Shown: piece after piece, positions 1-11,387 of the stretch
Numbering within the stretch: the stretch's first letter is position 1
How the letters are laid out: each line of letters starts with the position of its first letter
Assembly (NCBI GenBank): GCA_030435675.1
Contig: CM059624.1
Coordinates: 14,594,769-14,658,768 of the forward strand
Origin: Steinernema hermaphroditum
Lineage: Eukaryota; Nematoda; Chromadorea; Rhabditida; Steinernematidae
DNA: 64,000 nt
Direction of reading: 5' to 3'
The notes under the pieces: generated by a model
Seen by the model: the letters and a program-made list of their open reading frames with translations, nothing else
Database searches by the model: none
Told to the model about the DNA's origin: nothing
Translations under genes and position numbers: made by a program

Positions 1-3000
1 TACCCTCAGAAGGTCACCAGTCTCCTCATGGCCTTCAATGGGAGGTGACGTGTACGTCTCCAAGAGACCATCTTCGATCATCTGATTCACTTCGTCGCAG
101 ATCCGTTGATGAAGATTCTGGCAGGGCTTGCAGAAGATCACCTCCATTTGCAGAAGATTGCACACTTGAAGAGCACGACTAACAAGTCCGTTGAAGTCGG
201 ACGGCTTGGAAACGAACGCCAGAGCAACGGCCGAGGCGATGGAGAACGGCGCGATGACCGCGTTTCGCTGATAGCTGACGTTGAGGACCTCCTTATGCTC
301 CATCTTGAGACTGACATAGTCGTTCACGTAAACGATGGAGTCGACAAGATGAGAAAGGGCCTCGTTGGTGGCTTCGACGGGGTGTGTGTGCCCAACTTCC
401 CAGCCGATGACGTCGAAACCGCGCCAGATCGTCTCGTTGACGAGCCACTCGAGATCGCGGCGGAGATCGGCGATGTGCGCGCCTGAGTTACGGTACTTGC
501 AGAGGAGAAGCGATGACATGAGGGAGCAGAGCGAAATGGACGATTGATTCTGGGCACCTGAAGGACGATATGTTCAACTCGTCTGTGATACATCTATAGA
601 AAAGACGGTACATCGTGTATGTGAGTTTAGTTGAACCAGGAAGCCAAGCTGCTACAGAGCACATGGCAGAAAGCCGTTTCAATCCCCCCTGATTTCGATT
701 GTCCCTCCCATGATCTGAACCATTTTCCTTGATTTGGATCCATCTTCTTGATCTGGATCGTCCCCCTTGATTTAGGCCGTCCCCCTTAATTTGGACCGTC
801 CCCTTTGATTCTTGAATTGGACTGTCTCCCCTGATCTTGACCGCCCCCCTTAATCTGCTCCATTCCCCTCTGATCTGAACCATGTCCCTTAATCCGTACC
901 GTTCCCCCCCCCCTGATATGGACCGTGGACCGATCTCAGCCGTCCCCCTTGATTTAGACCATTCTCCTTAATCGGGACCGTCCCCCCTTAATTAGGATCA
1001 TCCTTCTTAATCTGGACCGTCCCCTTGATTCTTGATTTGGACCGTCCCCCCTGATCTGGCGACGGTCGAGATAGGCGTCCGGTAGCTCCGGAATTCCCAT
1101 CAGGATCTGAGGGGATAGTCGAAATTCCAAAGGGGACCGTTGATTCAGCTTTATGGATATGTACGTAGCCGATAGGTTCTTGGGTCCACATTCACTACTG
1201 TATGTCTACCTATGCGCCTATTTTCAGTTCTATCTGAGGAGGACACATCGAAAGGATCCCTTGTGAAACACTACGACTATCAATGAAAATGGGAGGTAAA
1301 CTTACTGTAAACAACGTGATATCCAATAGCGCGAATAAGTGTCCTCTGAGGATCGTGGTAGTGTTCATTATGCCAAGGAAGGAGCTCGCGGTAGCAGCCG
1401 CTCTGAGTTAGAGAATGAGTGAGATCAAAACGATCGCGCGAGTCCTGGATGGTCGACGTCAGCGACTGCATGTAGTCGCTGAGAAGTCGTGGCGCACCGA
1501 AGTTGACGCGCACAGAACCACAGCGTTCAGGAACGCCAAAGACGTTATAGACGCCCTTGATCGTGCCCCAGATGCTCTCGCGCTTCTTGTTGCTTCCGAG
1601 CAGTTCGTCGAAAAAGATTCCCTCGACGGTTTGGTCGTAAGTGAAGGAGACGGGAACGAGATAGGCGTCCGGGAGCTCGCCGCTCTGCACGGCTTCGACT
1701 ATATTTGAGATCAGTCCGTTCTTTGGTAGCAGTGTTTTCCCATAGCGAGATCTGGAAAGAGATGGAAGAATGCGTCGCGTTTGAATTGGCCGTATACCTA
1801 GTGCCTTCTAGGAAGAATTCTATCGACGTGGGATACTTTAATATTTCGATCATGTACGTCTTCAGTACACTACGGTATAGCTGTTCTCGGCCGCCGGTGT
1901 CGTTTTCGCCAAGACGCCGTCGGATGAAGAACGATCCAACGCCTCGGAGGAGCCATCTGAAAGGGAGACATATGAAACAGGGTCTTATTTCTTCATTTGC
2001 CTGATAAACAAGGGTATATAAACAACCCTATTGATAGATAAGCAAGCCTTAGGGCTCCTTGTCACTTACCCAAAGCCATACATGTTCAGATTATCACCGG
2101 ACGCCACATGAGGAAGACGAAGGTTCCAGTGCCACGCAGTGAATGTGATTATGAGGTAATCCAGATGGCTTCTGTGCAATGGCAGGTAGATAATTGGAAT
2201 CCCGCTCTATGACAAGGTAAAAAGAACGTTTTAAAGATGTTTTGATCACCTTTTCGGCTTGCTGAAGCCTTTCCATTTCGTTCGGACAGACGAGCAGTCG
2301 CTTCATGACCCTCCTGAACACTTTGAACAGACCCCATCCGCAGAATCGACAGATGATGCGTGACAAGGAGGCCCTGATTTCATTGAGACAGTCCGCCGCT
2401 TTCTTGATCGCATAGCGGTACGTGTATTCGGGCGATTGTCGAATCAGATCGTCAATGCTTTCTTGCACTCTGAAATTGGGATGGCATGCTTTTATATCGC
2501 CTCTTTACGTATTCCTCAGGTCCTACGTATTCAAAAGTCATAGTTTTTCTGAGTTTTGTAAACTGGTGAACAGGGCGTCAACTAGCGCCTGTCCACTTTT
2601 GAAATTGTCTGGACAACGCTCACCTCAACGACGAGAGGACCTTCTGATTGATGTTCGGGTAGTGATGCGGGATGGGAGTACGCCACGTGTAGCGCAAATC
2701 GGCGAACCACGGGAACGGCTCGTTCTCGACGTGAGCCGAGTCGACCCTCGCCAGATCGTGGACGCCGTTGTGCTTCGGGAAATCGAGTATATTCACGTAG
2801 CGCAGTCCTTCGTGCGCAATCGCTCTAGCAGACGGTTCGTTGAGACAGTCTGAGCACGACGCGCTCCTTCCAATGTTGATATGGTAGAAGTTGAGATCGG
2901 TTCGGCGCCACAAGCTTGCAGTCGCCGGACTCCGTGTCAACGACGCCACAATCGAGCGCCGCTCGTAGCGAAATGGCAGTGGTTTGTTATTCGGAAGTAG

Positions 3001-3009
3001 GCTAGTCAT
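1..3009 (-). CDS. Mitochondrial-type glycerol-3-phosphate acyltransferase (GPAT1/2 family), 3' end outside window
   Basis: The enzyme acylates glycerol-3-phosphate to lysophosphatidate, the first step of glycerolipid synthesis, at the outer mitochondrial membrane (family knowledge). Exons read on the minus strand: 3009-2624, 2469-2250, 2206-2070, 1956-1798, 1751-1306 and 557 to the window edge; all phases agree. The four acyltransferase blocks are visible: PLHRSHLDYL (block I), GSFFIRRR (II), FFLEGTRSR (III) and DAYLVPVSFTYDQ (IV). The C-terminal part contains DLEWLVNETIWRGFDVIG and continues beyond position 1, so the stop is missing. The closest relatives I can name are C. elegans ACL-6 and mammalian GPAM. 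The first ATG of the open frame (3009) is taken as start. Intron 5 is unusually long (about 750 bp) and carries a minisatellite. Confidence 0.9.
691..1062. repeat. Degenerate minisatellite in GPAT intron 5
   Basis: About 370 bp made of diverged units near 20 bp, with consensus close to TTGATTTGGACCGTCCCCC. Units vary by substitution and small indels (gatttagg, gatctgaacc, taatctgg). The array lies wholly within the intron between 558 and 1305 of the GPAT gene. Confidence 0.8.
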
Positions 3010-3383
3010 TCCTCTAGCGCATTTTTACCTTAAACACACAGAGATAGATTATCGCGTTGGGGAAGGTTTCTCAGGACAGGAAGGTTAAATCTCTCGAAAG
3101 TGTCCTTTCTGTGGGGGACAAGCAATTGATGCGGAAATAGTCGATACGAGTTGAAGAAGTGTGCATCGAAATAAATCTAATCTAATCTGTGCCCTCTCGA
3201 TGGATTGACAATCACCAGCATTATGACAATGCGAATATATCACGCCCATCGAAACCGGTATTGATCACGTCAGCAACGAGCATCGCACAACGGCACTGCG
3301 CATCAACACCCCGCCCGTGCAACCATTCATTTAATTACCGGCCAATGAAACAAATAATTCGTTAATTATCACTAATAGCATGA
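3010..3383. other. Intergenic gap
   Basis: No gene seen. The last ~70 bp before the eIF4E stop (TTTAATTACCGGCCAATG onward) resemble the 3' flank of the second eIF4E copy (7960-8014), so the duplicated segment includes the 3' UTR. Confidence 0.5.
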
Positions 3384-4577
3384 TTAGTGCGGTTGCGGAA
3401 TAACGATACGTGGCTTCACCATGGACCCCGTTCGCACCGAAGAGTCCTTGTGAACTTCATACCGGATCGACTCGTTATCCGGAATCTCTAGCTTCGCCTT
3501 CAAGATTTGTCCAATGCGCAGATTCACGTCGTCCTTGAGTGCGTCGCGGGTCCACAGCGACACCTAAAGTAGGTTTCTGATCAGAGCGTTGATTGTAAGA
3601 GGTACGAACCTTGTCTCCCTTCTGGCGCACGTTGACCACAGCACCGCAAATGTGCTCTCCATGTTCCTCGAACTGTTCACCAATCATCGCCATCAGCAGC
3701 TCCATCCAGTAGCGGTCCAAACGATCCGCGCGCTTCTGCTTGTCGACGACGACCAGCCATCTGCCTCCCTTGATGTTGTTCTCGTCTTCCCACATCGGCT
3801 TAATTCCTTCCTTGAACAGATAGTAGTCGCTGCCCCAGTTCAGCCCGGATGCGAGTTGGATGTGGTTGTAGAGACTAAACGAAAATGATGCAATCGCATA
3901 AAATAATGCATGCTTACGCCCAGAAGTCTTCCACGGTATCGAAGAGGGAGACTTGCTTCAAACAGTCTTCCCAATCCTTGTTCCGATCTCCTTTCAGGTA
4001 CCACAACGCCCAGCGGCTTTGCAATGGGTGGCGCTCGGTCAACTCGCGCGGCATAGTGATTGGGAATGAGCTGACCTGAAAGTGATACTGATTAACAACC
4101 TGTTTCAGATAGTAAAGTACGAAAATGGCATTTGATTTGCGCACCGCGGTTGTCATCATCAAATTTTCGACCGCAAGCTTTGCCATGACAACCGTTTTGC
4201 AAGGTGTTTTGACTGATAAAACACGCACGCGGCCGATATTAGAACAATTTTCGACAGAGCTCTGATAGCATAATCCCGGAGCTTCCATTTTCAAGGCCAT
4301 ACTATGGTGAATAACGACGATCTAGAAAAACTGCGCTCACCTTCTCTTCACGATGGCGCTTGCTCGTTGGCACAGGTGAGCGCGTTTCCGTCTGCTCACC
4401 ATCGGCCTCCATGCCGAGCAGCGATGCCTTATCAACAGACGATGAAACGTCTGAAGATGAAGACTCTTCTATGTCGGCGGACGTTCCAGAATCACCATCA
4501 TTCAGACTGATATCTGCATATTTCTTGTTAACGTCTGTGACTTTCCTTGATGCTTCACTCGTAGAGCTGAGATCCAT
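3384..4577 (-). CDS. eIF4E cap-binding protein, copy A, with extra N-terminal exon
   Basis: Binds the mRNA 5' cap and recruits eIF4G for translation. Exons: 4577-4341, 4075-3918, 3874-3610, 3563-3384; 279 aa, all in frame. The core matches eIF4E throughout: the first cap-stacking Trp in KDWEDCLKQV, the second with its Glu in PMWEDENN, Arg/Lys in NVRQKGDK and a Trp in VSLWTRD. FDTVEDFWALYNHI is almost identical to the animal family, and IFE-3 is the nearest C. elegans form I can name. The oddity is the first exon: about 79 residues, acidic and Ser-rich (EESSSSDVSSS), that copy B lacks and that is not typical of the family. A TTTCAG about 25 bp before the ATG may be a trans-splice acceptor. The core is nearly identical to copy B, so the duplication is recent or homogenised. 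Confidence 0.9.
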
Positions 4578-5635
4578 TATTTACAGAAATATACAAAACC
4601 TGAAACAGTAAACAGCTGAATGCCACGTTTTTCGGAGAACAATAACAATGAACGCGAAGTTAATGCTTCCACTAAGATCTCTGACACGATTGCCGTACGA
4701 TGTAGCCATCGAAATATTTTGTCTGCATCCGCACAGTTAGCAGATTTTGAGCGTGAATTTTATTCGAAACAAGAACCTGTGCCCTAAGATCAAAAGCGCA
4801 AGCAACTCCGTTCAACACGCAGCTTTCCTGTGGAAATACGCATGCTGAAACAATGAAAATCTAGCGATCAATAACCAGTGACTCAGGGCAAAATCGTCGT
4901 AATATTCCAGGATCATTCAGCTAGGATTTCCGCGAACCTAAACACCAACGTTTGGCACTCAATGCAGATTTGACAGTGATAGCGCGATCGGGTGAGGTCA
5001 CTGTGAACTACTGATAGACTGACCATCAGCGTCACATTTTCGCGCGCAAATTTCCCCTCATCACATTGCGAACAAGCTTGCTAAGATCCGCAAATCCAGA
5101 GGGCCTTGGAAATAAGATATCCACCGACTCTCAAAACGCAAACAAACGTAAATCTCGCGCACACAGGCCCAACCTGAAACCGCAGCCAATCAGGCAGGTG
5201 GACCGACCACAGCGGCCACCTGCAAAAATGAGACTGAAGCGTGAGCATCTCGCACGGCTCATTTATGCAGACGTAGACACTCCGACGCTGTCTGATACGA
5301 ACAAGTACGGGTAGAGCGGGACACCTTGCGCGCCTCTCTTGCAACGTCGATTTGGAAGAGCTCAGGATAATCGGGGTGGAACACAAACAGCGCTTAACAT
5401 CTGTCTGATAGACACCTACTTTCCCCACTTGGCTCCAATAAACGAGCAGTCGGTCAATATGTAGTGGCGCGCCGATGTCAAGAGCTTCTTGTAGTGTCCG
5501 CAAAAACTGAAATCGTCAATTACATACACAGAGCAGTGCAGATCACGTCAGAAACAAGCGATACATAACTGCTGCCCATATCAACAACTCATCGATAAAA
5601 CGATCAATTTACTAATTATATATCTCAAATGAATA
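4578..5635. other. Gap of about 1 kb with one possible orphan exon
   Basis: No complete gene seen. On the minus strand 5507-5420 reads as an exon-like block between TTTCAG and GTAGGT (LQEALDIGAPLHIDRLLVYW). I do not recognise it with confidence; a weak likeness to an eIF4G MA3 helix pair is only a guess. No partner exons were found nearby. Confidence 0.3.
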
Positions 5636-5745
5636 ACAATACGTGGTAGAGCCAATTGTCACCGAACAATCCTTGTGAACATCGTACTGGATCGGCTACT
5701 GAGCGGGAATCTCTAATGATCTTCAGAATGTGACATGTATCTTGC
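5636..5745 (-). pseudogene. Relic of a third eIF4E copy (last exon only)
   Basis: The plus-strand stretch AATACGTGG...ACAATCCTTGTGAACATCGTACTGGATCGGCTACTGA...GGGAATCTCTA aligns with the last coding exon of copies A and B (for example 3402-3490 and 8035-8120), with many substitutions and small deletions. In-frame stops and a missing stop region show it is not functional. It lies just downstream of the GPAT3/4 stop and is cut off there. Confidence 0.8.
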
Positions 5746-5806
5746 TATCCGATGAAAATACCTAAAAACGTGGATATATTTTGATGATGTTCTATCTACA
5801 GAGGAA

Positions 5807-7582
5807 TTACCTGTTCTGCTGTTCAACAACGAACTTCTTTGGAATCTTTGTCCTCTTCAAGCATCCATCCCACTCCAAATCCACAAGACCTCCTCTTTTT
5901 GCTATGGTTTTCTTGACTCTACTTGCGAAATCGACTGCGTCTTCACCATCCTGGAAAAGCATATTTTAATTAATTGCAGCACGGAAATAACGGATCTACC
6001 TGTTTTTCCATTGGAGGCAGGTACCAAACGTCGCATATGATCGCCCAAGACGTCATCATTCCTATTAAGTACTCGAACCAGCCTTGTTCACTTGAATTCC
6101 AGAATGCATCTCCAAATCGCGAATCATACTTCATAGCAACGGGGTAAATCTTTGTTCCCAGCTAAAGTATTGGCAATGACAAAAAGCTGGCAATGAGTCA
6201 AGGCAACCTCAAAAGATCCTTTTTTAAACATCATGACCGAGGTGTTGTTGATGCATGTTCCCTCGGGAAAGATCAAAATCGGGAGCTTGTTTGGGTCATT
6301 CACGTGCTCACGCATCCTAGAATACGTTTTGTACACAATTCAATAGCAGAAAACACTGCTTACGTTGCACTGACCTGCGCTCTATCGCGCATGTCGCTCC
6401 GCTCGAAGAAGATATGAGCACTGGCTCTGCTGAGCGCCCTCTGCATAAGGCCCAGTAATCCAGGTTGACGCTGACCTATGAGGGCGTAAACATTGTCTGT
6501 GCTCAGAATGGTGACATCCAAAGGCGAAGTGTGATTAGCAACACATATTCCTGAAAAACAATAGGTGAAATTGAACAAAAATGTCTGATGCGAACCGCCT
6601 TCAGAAGCCTTATTGTGCTGGTCATGAAAACGAACAACTGCAGAGAGGGCGCGGCACAATATACGATGGCAGATGAGCGTGCACCGTCTGTTCAGGCTTC
6701 TTTTCAATTCTCCTTCCGCGATGAGTCCTATCATCGCTGTGCTGCCCACTAAGAAGATCAGTCCAACGCCAAAAATACATAATCGTAGGGGCAGGAGGCA
6801 GCTGTAACGGAAGAGACATCCCAAAGCCCAAAGAGCCGTCAATTTCCAGCTAAACACAATAAACACACATCAAGCACACTGGTTACAACTACTTACTTTA
6901 CAAATCTATAGAACCCAATACTATTGCGAGTTAACATGTTCCAAGAAGTCAACTGCTCCGCTTCAAAACGACATGTTACTTCATCCTCAATGATCGCTTC
7001 TAAGCCAGCCTACAATTGAAAAGAGTGTATTTGGTATTTAAAATTACACCCCACTTTCATGAAATCCGTTGAATCTTTAATAACTTCCCATCCTCTAATA
7101 TTCACAGCTGTTTCTGGAGCATCCGTGTGAACCTCGTTGAAATCCATAGATGCTTCTCGCCGAATGATGCCTACAACGCGGAAATAACTACGGAATTATG
7201 ATACGCGCCAGCATACTAGTTCCACGTATGTCAGTCGACGCTTGTGGAGCAGATAATGCAAAGGTGAGCCTCGCATCTGACGCGTAGCCTTCATCAGCGT
7301 CAGATTCGTTCCGATGTTCACTCTGACGTCCGTTTGATTTATTGTTATTGATATTTGTCTGCCGTACTTCCATTTTTTGGTATTCGTCATCTTCATGTTC
7401 AGATTCATCGTAATCATTCAGCTGCAGTTGAGCGTTCTGCTTCTTCTCTTGGGAAGTTGCATGAATTTGCCTAGCAACCCACTGAACAAAAAGAACGGTA
7501 AATCAAAAGTTAATCATAAAAAAATCACCTCGAATAATCTGATTAGAACGGCAACGTACAGCTCTCGAATGCTGACAAACAT
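5807..7582 (-). CDS. ER glycerol-3-phosphate acyltransferase, GPAT3/4 type (ACL-4/5-like)
   Basis: Makes lysophosphatidate at the ER for triacylglycerol and phospholipid synthesis. Nine exons: 7582-7529, 7481-7217, 7170-7055, 7009-6897, 6849-6596, 6550-6364, 6316-6208, 6161-6000, 5950-5807; the sum gives 467 aa, close to human GPAT3/4 (434-456). Motifs: ICVANHTSPLDVTIL (block I), FFERSDMRDR (II), LPILIFPEGTCINNTS (III) and LGTKIYPVAMKYD (IV). A double membrane span precedes block I. Exon 2 encodes a variable hydrophilic linker rich in Asn, Glu and Asp. Start: ATG 7582 lies one base after GTTTCAG, a good trans-splice acceptor, and begins FVSIRELYVAVLIRLFEW, which aligns with the family N-terminus. 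One donor (GTTGCC, after GSFE) is weak but is required by alignment. Confidence 0.92.
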
Positions 7583-7634
7583 TCTGAAACGGGTATTCTG
7601 GATGGCATGTTAACGAAACCATCGCGCTCTTTCA

Positions 7635-7852
7635 TCAAATCGTGAAAAAGGCGAGCTATAATGCACAAAGTCAGCACTTAATCTCGCGTATTATCCTAAA
7701 ACTGTTCTTACTCCTATCCTTGCAAGCCATTCACTTTCCACACTGTTCCACGCTTGATCTAATCTCATCACAATAGGACGATGTAACTCGCCCTCAGCAC
7801 AATTGACAATTAGGAGCGAAGCTATCACTCCTTTGTTAGCAAAAAGGGCCAT
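7635..7852 (-). CDS. Candidate 53-aa small protein upstream of the GPAT3/4 gene
   Basis: ATG 7852 opens a frame (MALFANKGVIASLLIVNC...) to 7712, followed by GTAAGA. A possible acceptor (TTATAG) leads to 7655-7635, ending in TGA after a total of 53 codons. The stop is about 50 bp before the GPAT3/4 trans-splice acceptor, the spacing expected for a nematode operon. I recognise no family. The N-terminal 20 residues are mildly hydrophobic. It could equally be noncoding leader sequence. Confidence 0.3.
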
Positions 7853-8014
7853 TTTTTCACCTCTTTACTAAAACCGACAATATCACAGAAAACGATACAA
7901 AGCGATCAATGAACGGCGGAATCAATATCAATAAACGGACACCACTCACGCAACCACTCGTTTAATTACCAGCCAATATAACAAAAGATTCATTAATTAC
8001 CACTAATTACATGA

Positions 8015-8745
8015 TTATTGCGGTTGCGGAATAACAATACGTGGCTTCACTACCGACCCAGTTCGCACTGAAGAGTCCCTGTGAACTTCGTACCGGATCG
8101 GCTCGTTATCCGGAATTTCTAGCTTTGCCTTCAAGATTTGTCCAATGCGCAGATTTACGTCGTCCTTGAGCGCGTCGCGGGTCCACAGCGACACCTAAAG
8201 TAGGTTTCTGATCAGAACGTGAATTGTAAAAGATGCGAACCTTGTCTCCCTTCTGGCGCACATTGATCACAGCACCGCAAATGTGCTCTCCATGTTCTTC
8301 AAACTGTTCACCAATCATCGCCATCAGCAGCTCCATCCAGTAGCGGTCCAAACGATCCGCACGCTTCTGCTTGTCAATGACGACCAGCCATCTGCCTCCC
8401 TTGACGTTGTTCTCGTCTTCCCACATCGGCTTAATTCCTTCCTTGAACAGATAGTAGTCGCTGCCCCAGTTCAATCCGGACGCGAGTTGGATGTGGTTGT
8501 ATAGACTAAACGAGAGTGATCAAATCGCATAGAAATAAAATACACTCTTACGCCCAGAAATCTTCAACGGTATCGAAGAGGGAGACTTGCTTCAAACAGT
8601 CTTCCCAGTCCCTGTTGCGATCTCCTTTCAGGTACCACAACGCCCAGCGGCTTTGCAATGGATGGCGTTCGGTCAGCTCGCCAGGCGCACCGGCTGGAAG
8701 TGCGATGGCGTTCTCATTCGCCAATTCTTCGCCCGAGACCGACAT
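8015..8745 (-). CDS. eIF4E cap-binding protein, copy B
   Basis: Exons 8745-8552, 8505-8241 and 8194-8015 give 212 aa, the usual eIF4E length. All cap-contact residues seen in copy A are kept (DWEDCLKQV, PMWEDENN, INVRQKGDK, LWTRD). The N-terminus (MSVSGEELANENAIALPAG) is short as in canonical nematode IFE-3. ATG 8745 follows TTTCAGAAA, a likely spliced-leader acceptor. Differences from copy A are mostly synonymous or conservative (VVNV to VINV, PQPH to PQPQ at the end). Intron positions are identical to the three core exons of copy A. Confidence 0.93.
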
Positions 8746-9296
8746 TTTCTGAAACGCTTGATATTGCAATGATCGGCAAGAAACACGACAATCCAAAACG
8801 CGAAAGCAAATCGAATGAAAACAGTGAAAATGCAAACGAAGATGCACGCGCGCCACTCGCGCCGCACTACTGTCTAAATAGGAAAATCGCTGTGGGACCG
8901 ACCTCACGTGGAGCTTGGCAAGTTCTTGCTCGTGAGTGATCGTTCGTACTCAGCAATGAGCCGACCAGCTTCAGTCGTCCCCCTCTCAAGGGGATCTCCG
9001 TCCTGAGCTTCCCCTTTAGTATCATTCGGTCGTTCCTTTCAATGGTTCCAGCGTGGTCGTTTTTGTGTTTAAAAGGAATTTATTCCTGGACGCGCTCCTG
9101 CCTGATTCGTCCATTGGTCAGAGGATTACGACGTTCAAAGCTTCATGGATCAACAATCAACAAACGTATGAGGACTAGGTCTCAATGTGAGCTTAAACAC
9201 AAGCCTTGACAATGTATGTATTTTTATTTATGCATGTGTTTTTGTGAAACAGGGCGAAACACAACAAACACCAAGACCACACACAACAAATTCCTC
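8746..9296. other. Gap
   Basis: No gene seen. An AATAAA on the minus strand near 9080 may be the polyadenylation signal of the unknown gene that ends at 9297. Confidence 0.4.
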
Positions 9297-11387
9297 TCAC
9301 CCTGCATCCTCAATCGCCATCTTATTGCGCAAGGCGAGCTCCCCTCGAATAGAAAGGCTATGAAGTTCGTCAATGTCAGGGATATCCAGTATGTTTTCCA
9401 GCTGCCAGTCGGAGAGAATAGCGCCGCTGTTCGCTTCCATAGCATCGACCGTAAATTCTATGACCATAGCACATAGCTGCTTGTCCTCGCAAATGCCGTC
9501 ACGACTCCAGTAGAACCGCGCAAGAAGGTTGTTGAAGATGGCGTTGTGTTTGTAGCGCTTCCGCAGCGTGTCGGAACCGGCGCGCTTCATCGTTCCGCGA
9601 AGCCCGCTCGGTCCAACATGCGCCAGGATGCAGTTGATGAGATCGTAGTAAATGGCGTTGAATCCGAATTCCGGGTGGATGATCGTACTCATCACGGCGC
9701 GCTGGTGCAGGAAATCTCGGATCACTTTGGCGTCAGAGCAGCGTTCCTAAAATCGAAACACAGAATAAAAACGTTGTGAACGCGAACACCAGACCAGGAA
9801 TGACCTTTCGTCCACGAGCATTGTCTTGAACAACTTGAGAAATATCAGGCTATCCGTGGGCATCATGGAGAAGACTCTGGCAAAGGCTCGCAGTGCGTAG
9901 ATGGTCGTCTTTTCGTCATCTGACATTTCGTTCACATACGGCTTGCACTGGTCGACTAGCGTTATTAGGATTCTGAACAACGTTGCGCGGTCGTCGTGCT
10001 CTCTATAAGTGCAAACCTAAATCACAAAAATGCATGAAGAGATATTGTTATGGCAACATACCCTTTCCACTACGGCACAGGTGAATATGTTCTCAATAGT
10101 GTAAACATTGCCGTACTCCACTTTCAGTTCTTCCAGGCTACTTTCGGTGCCGATTTCCAGGAAATGTGGGTTGTCAAGTCGACTGAACAAGTAAGATTTT
10201 CATAAAGAATATGACCAATGCTACGTAATATAACAAGTGATGCACAGTGTCCGCCAGACAGCGAACGTTGTGCTGATCTGTGTCTAGCGGACAATGTGTG
10301 TGTTCTTTGTATCTAGTTTTGTAAATTGGTAGTCTGTCAGACACCAGCAATTGTCTAGGAAACACGCACTAATGTGCAAGGCGTTCAGACGAGTGATTCA
10401 TTCACTGTCTGTCTGACACCGCCAATTTACAAAGCTTGCAGACAGATGAAACATTCACTGTTTTCTAGACACAGACCAACACACTAGACTGTCTCGCCTA
10501 CCTGCAAATGTCTTGATAGATGTCATAATTCCGCTGTCCGATCGCACTCAGCCCTTCAATGGCAATGCAGATCTCTTCGGAAGGATTTTTTGACGTATCA
10601 AAGTCTTCTTTCGTATCATTCTCAACTTTTTGTCTCTTCACCTAAGTAGACGTAAATTAACATTTCGCCATGACAAATACACTTGCCATATCTTCATCGT
10701 CAATCAGAGGCTGCAGCGGCTTCTTCTCGTCACTGACAGGTTGGACCATCTTTCCGTAGATCACATGGGTCATCTCCACTTTGGGTATCATGTTGCGAGG
10801 AAAAGAGCCTCTGGCCAGCAGATGGTCGTCTCTGACGACGTCACTTCTGCGCCAGTAGTAGCGTTGTTCCGTGATGCCTTCGTGGTAGAAGGGCCAGGCT
10901 GTGTTGCTCTGCAATAAATGTATCATCATCGTCCCAGATGAGAACAGAAACATACGTAATCTGCAGCTGTGGGCTCGGGACAAGAAACTCGATATCGGGC
11001 GTGAGAGTCCATGCCGGCATAATTCAGATTTTCAGTTGTCGTTGCGAAGCGATACGCATCCGGCCGGCTACGGATGCTGACGACGTAAGGCTCGTTCTGC
11101 CTTTCGATTGTGATTTCCGCGGGGTAGCGCCAGCTGTTGTCGAGAAGCCGCTCGTACAAGTCGACGTCCTCTTGGCGGATCTGATTCACGATGGTTTGCT
11201 TCTCGTTGCGGACGATTCGACTCCTCTTCTTCGGCGGACTACATTTGATGTCCTTTTCGTCCTTGACCTCCTCCTTTACCTCGATTTTCCGCTTCAAATC
11301 GTGGTGTTCCTCCTTTTTCGTGGTGGGCATCACAGGAGGCGATTCCACTGGATCCCAAACATCGAAGTCGTCGTCCCAGATGGACAT
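9297..11387 (-). CDS. Unrecognised 530-aa protein
   Basis: Six exons: 11387-10956, 10908-10681, 10641-10502, 10182-10062, 10016-9795, 9746-9297; the phases agree and give 530 aa. ATG 11387 lies three bases after TTTTCAG, a likely trans-splice acceptor, as in eIF4E copy B. The N-terminus is acidic with aromatic residues (MSIWDDDFDVWDPVESPP). A Lys/Glu-rich stretch with a possible nuclear signal (PPKKRSR) follows at about residues 45-50. The rest looks all-helical, HEAT/ARM-like in character (TLFRILITLVDQCKPYV, NAIFNNLLARFYW), but no family is recognised. An alternative 3' end is possible because the stop overlaps a donor-like GGTGAG. Intron 3 carries a palindromic element. Confidence 0.7.
10235..10495. 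repeat. Palindromic MITE-like element in intron 3 of the unknown gene
   Basis: TTGTAAATTGGTAGTCTGTCAGAC near 10320 is mirrored by GTCTGACACCGCCAATTTACAA near 10410-10435. An outer pair, GATCTGTGTCTAGCGGACAATG and CATTCACTGTTTTCTAGACACAGACC, extends the imperfect palindrome. The element lies entirely within the intron. Confidence 0.6.

Noticed and set aside
5420..5507. Exon of an eIF4G-like gene
   Set aside because: One exon-like block with a weak likeness only; no neighbouring exons and no motif strong enough to name it.
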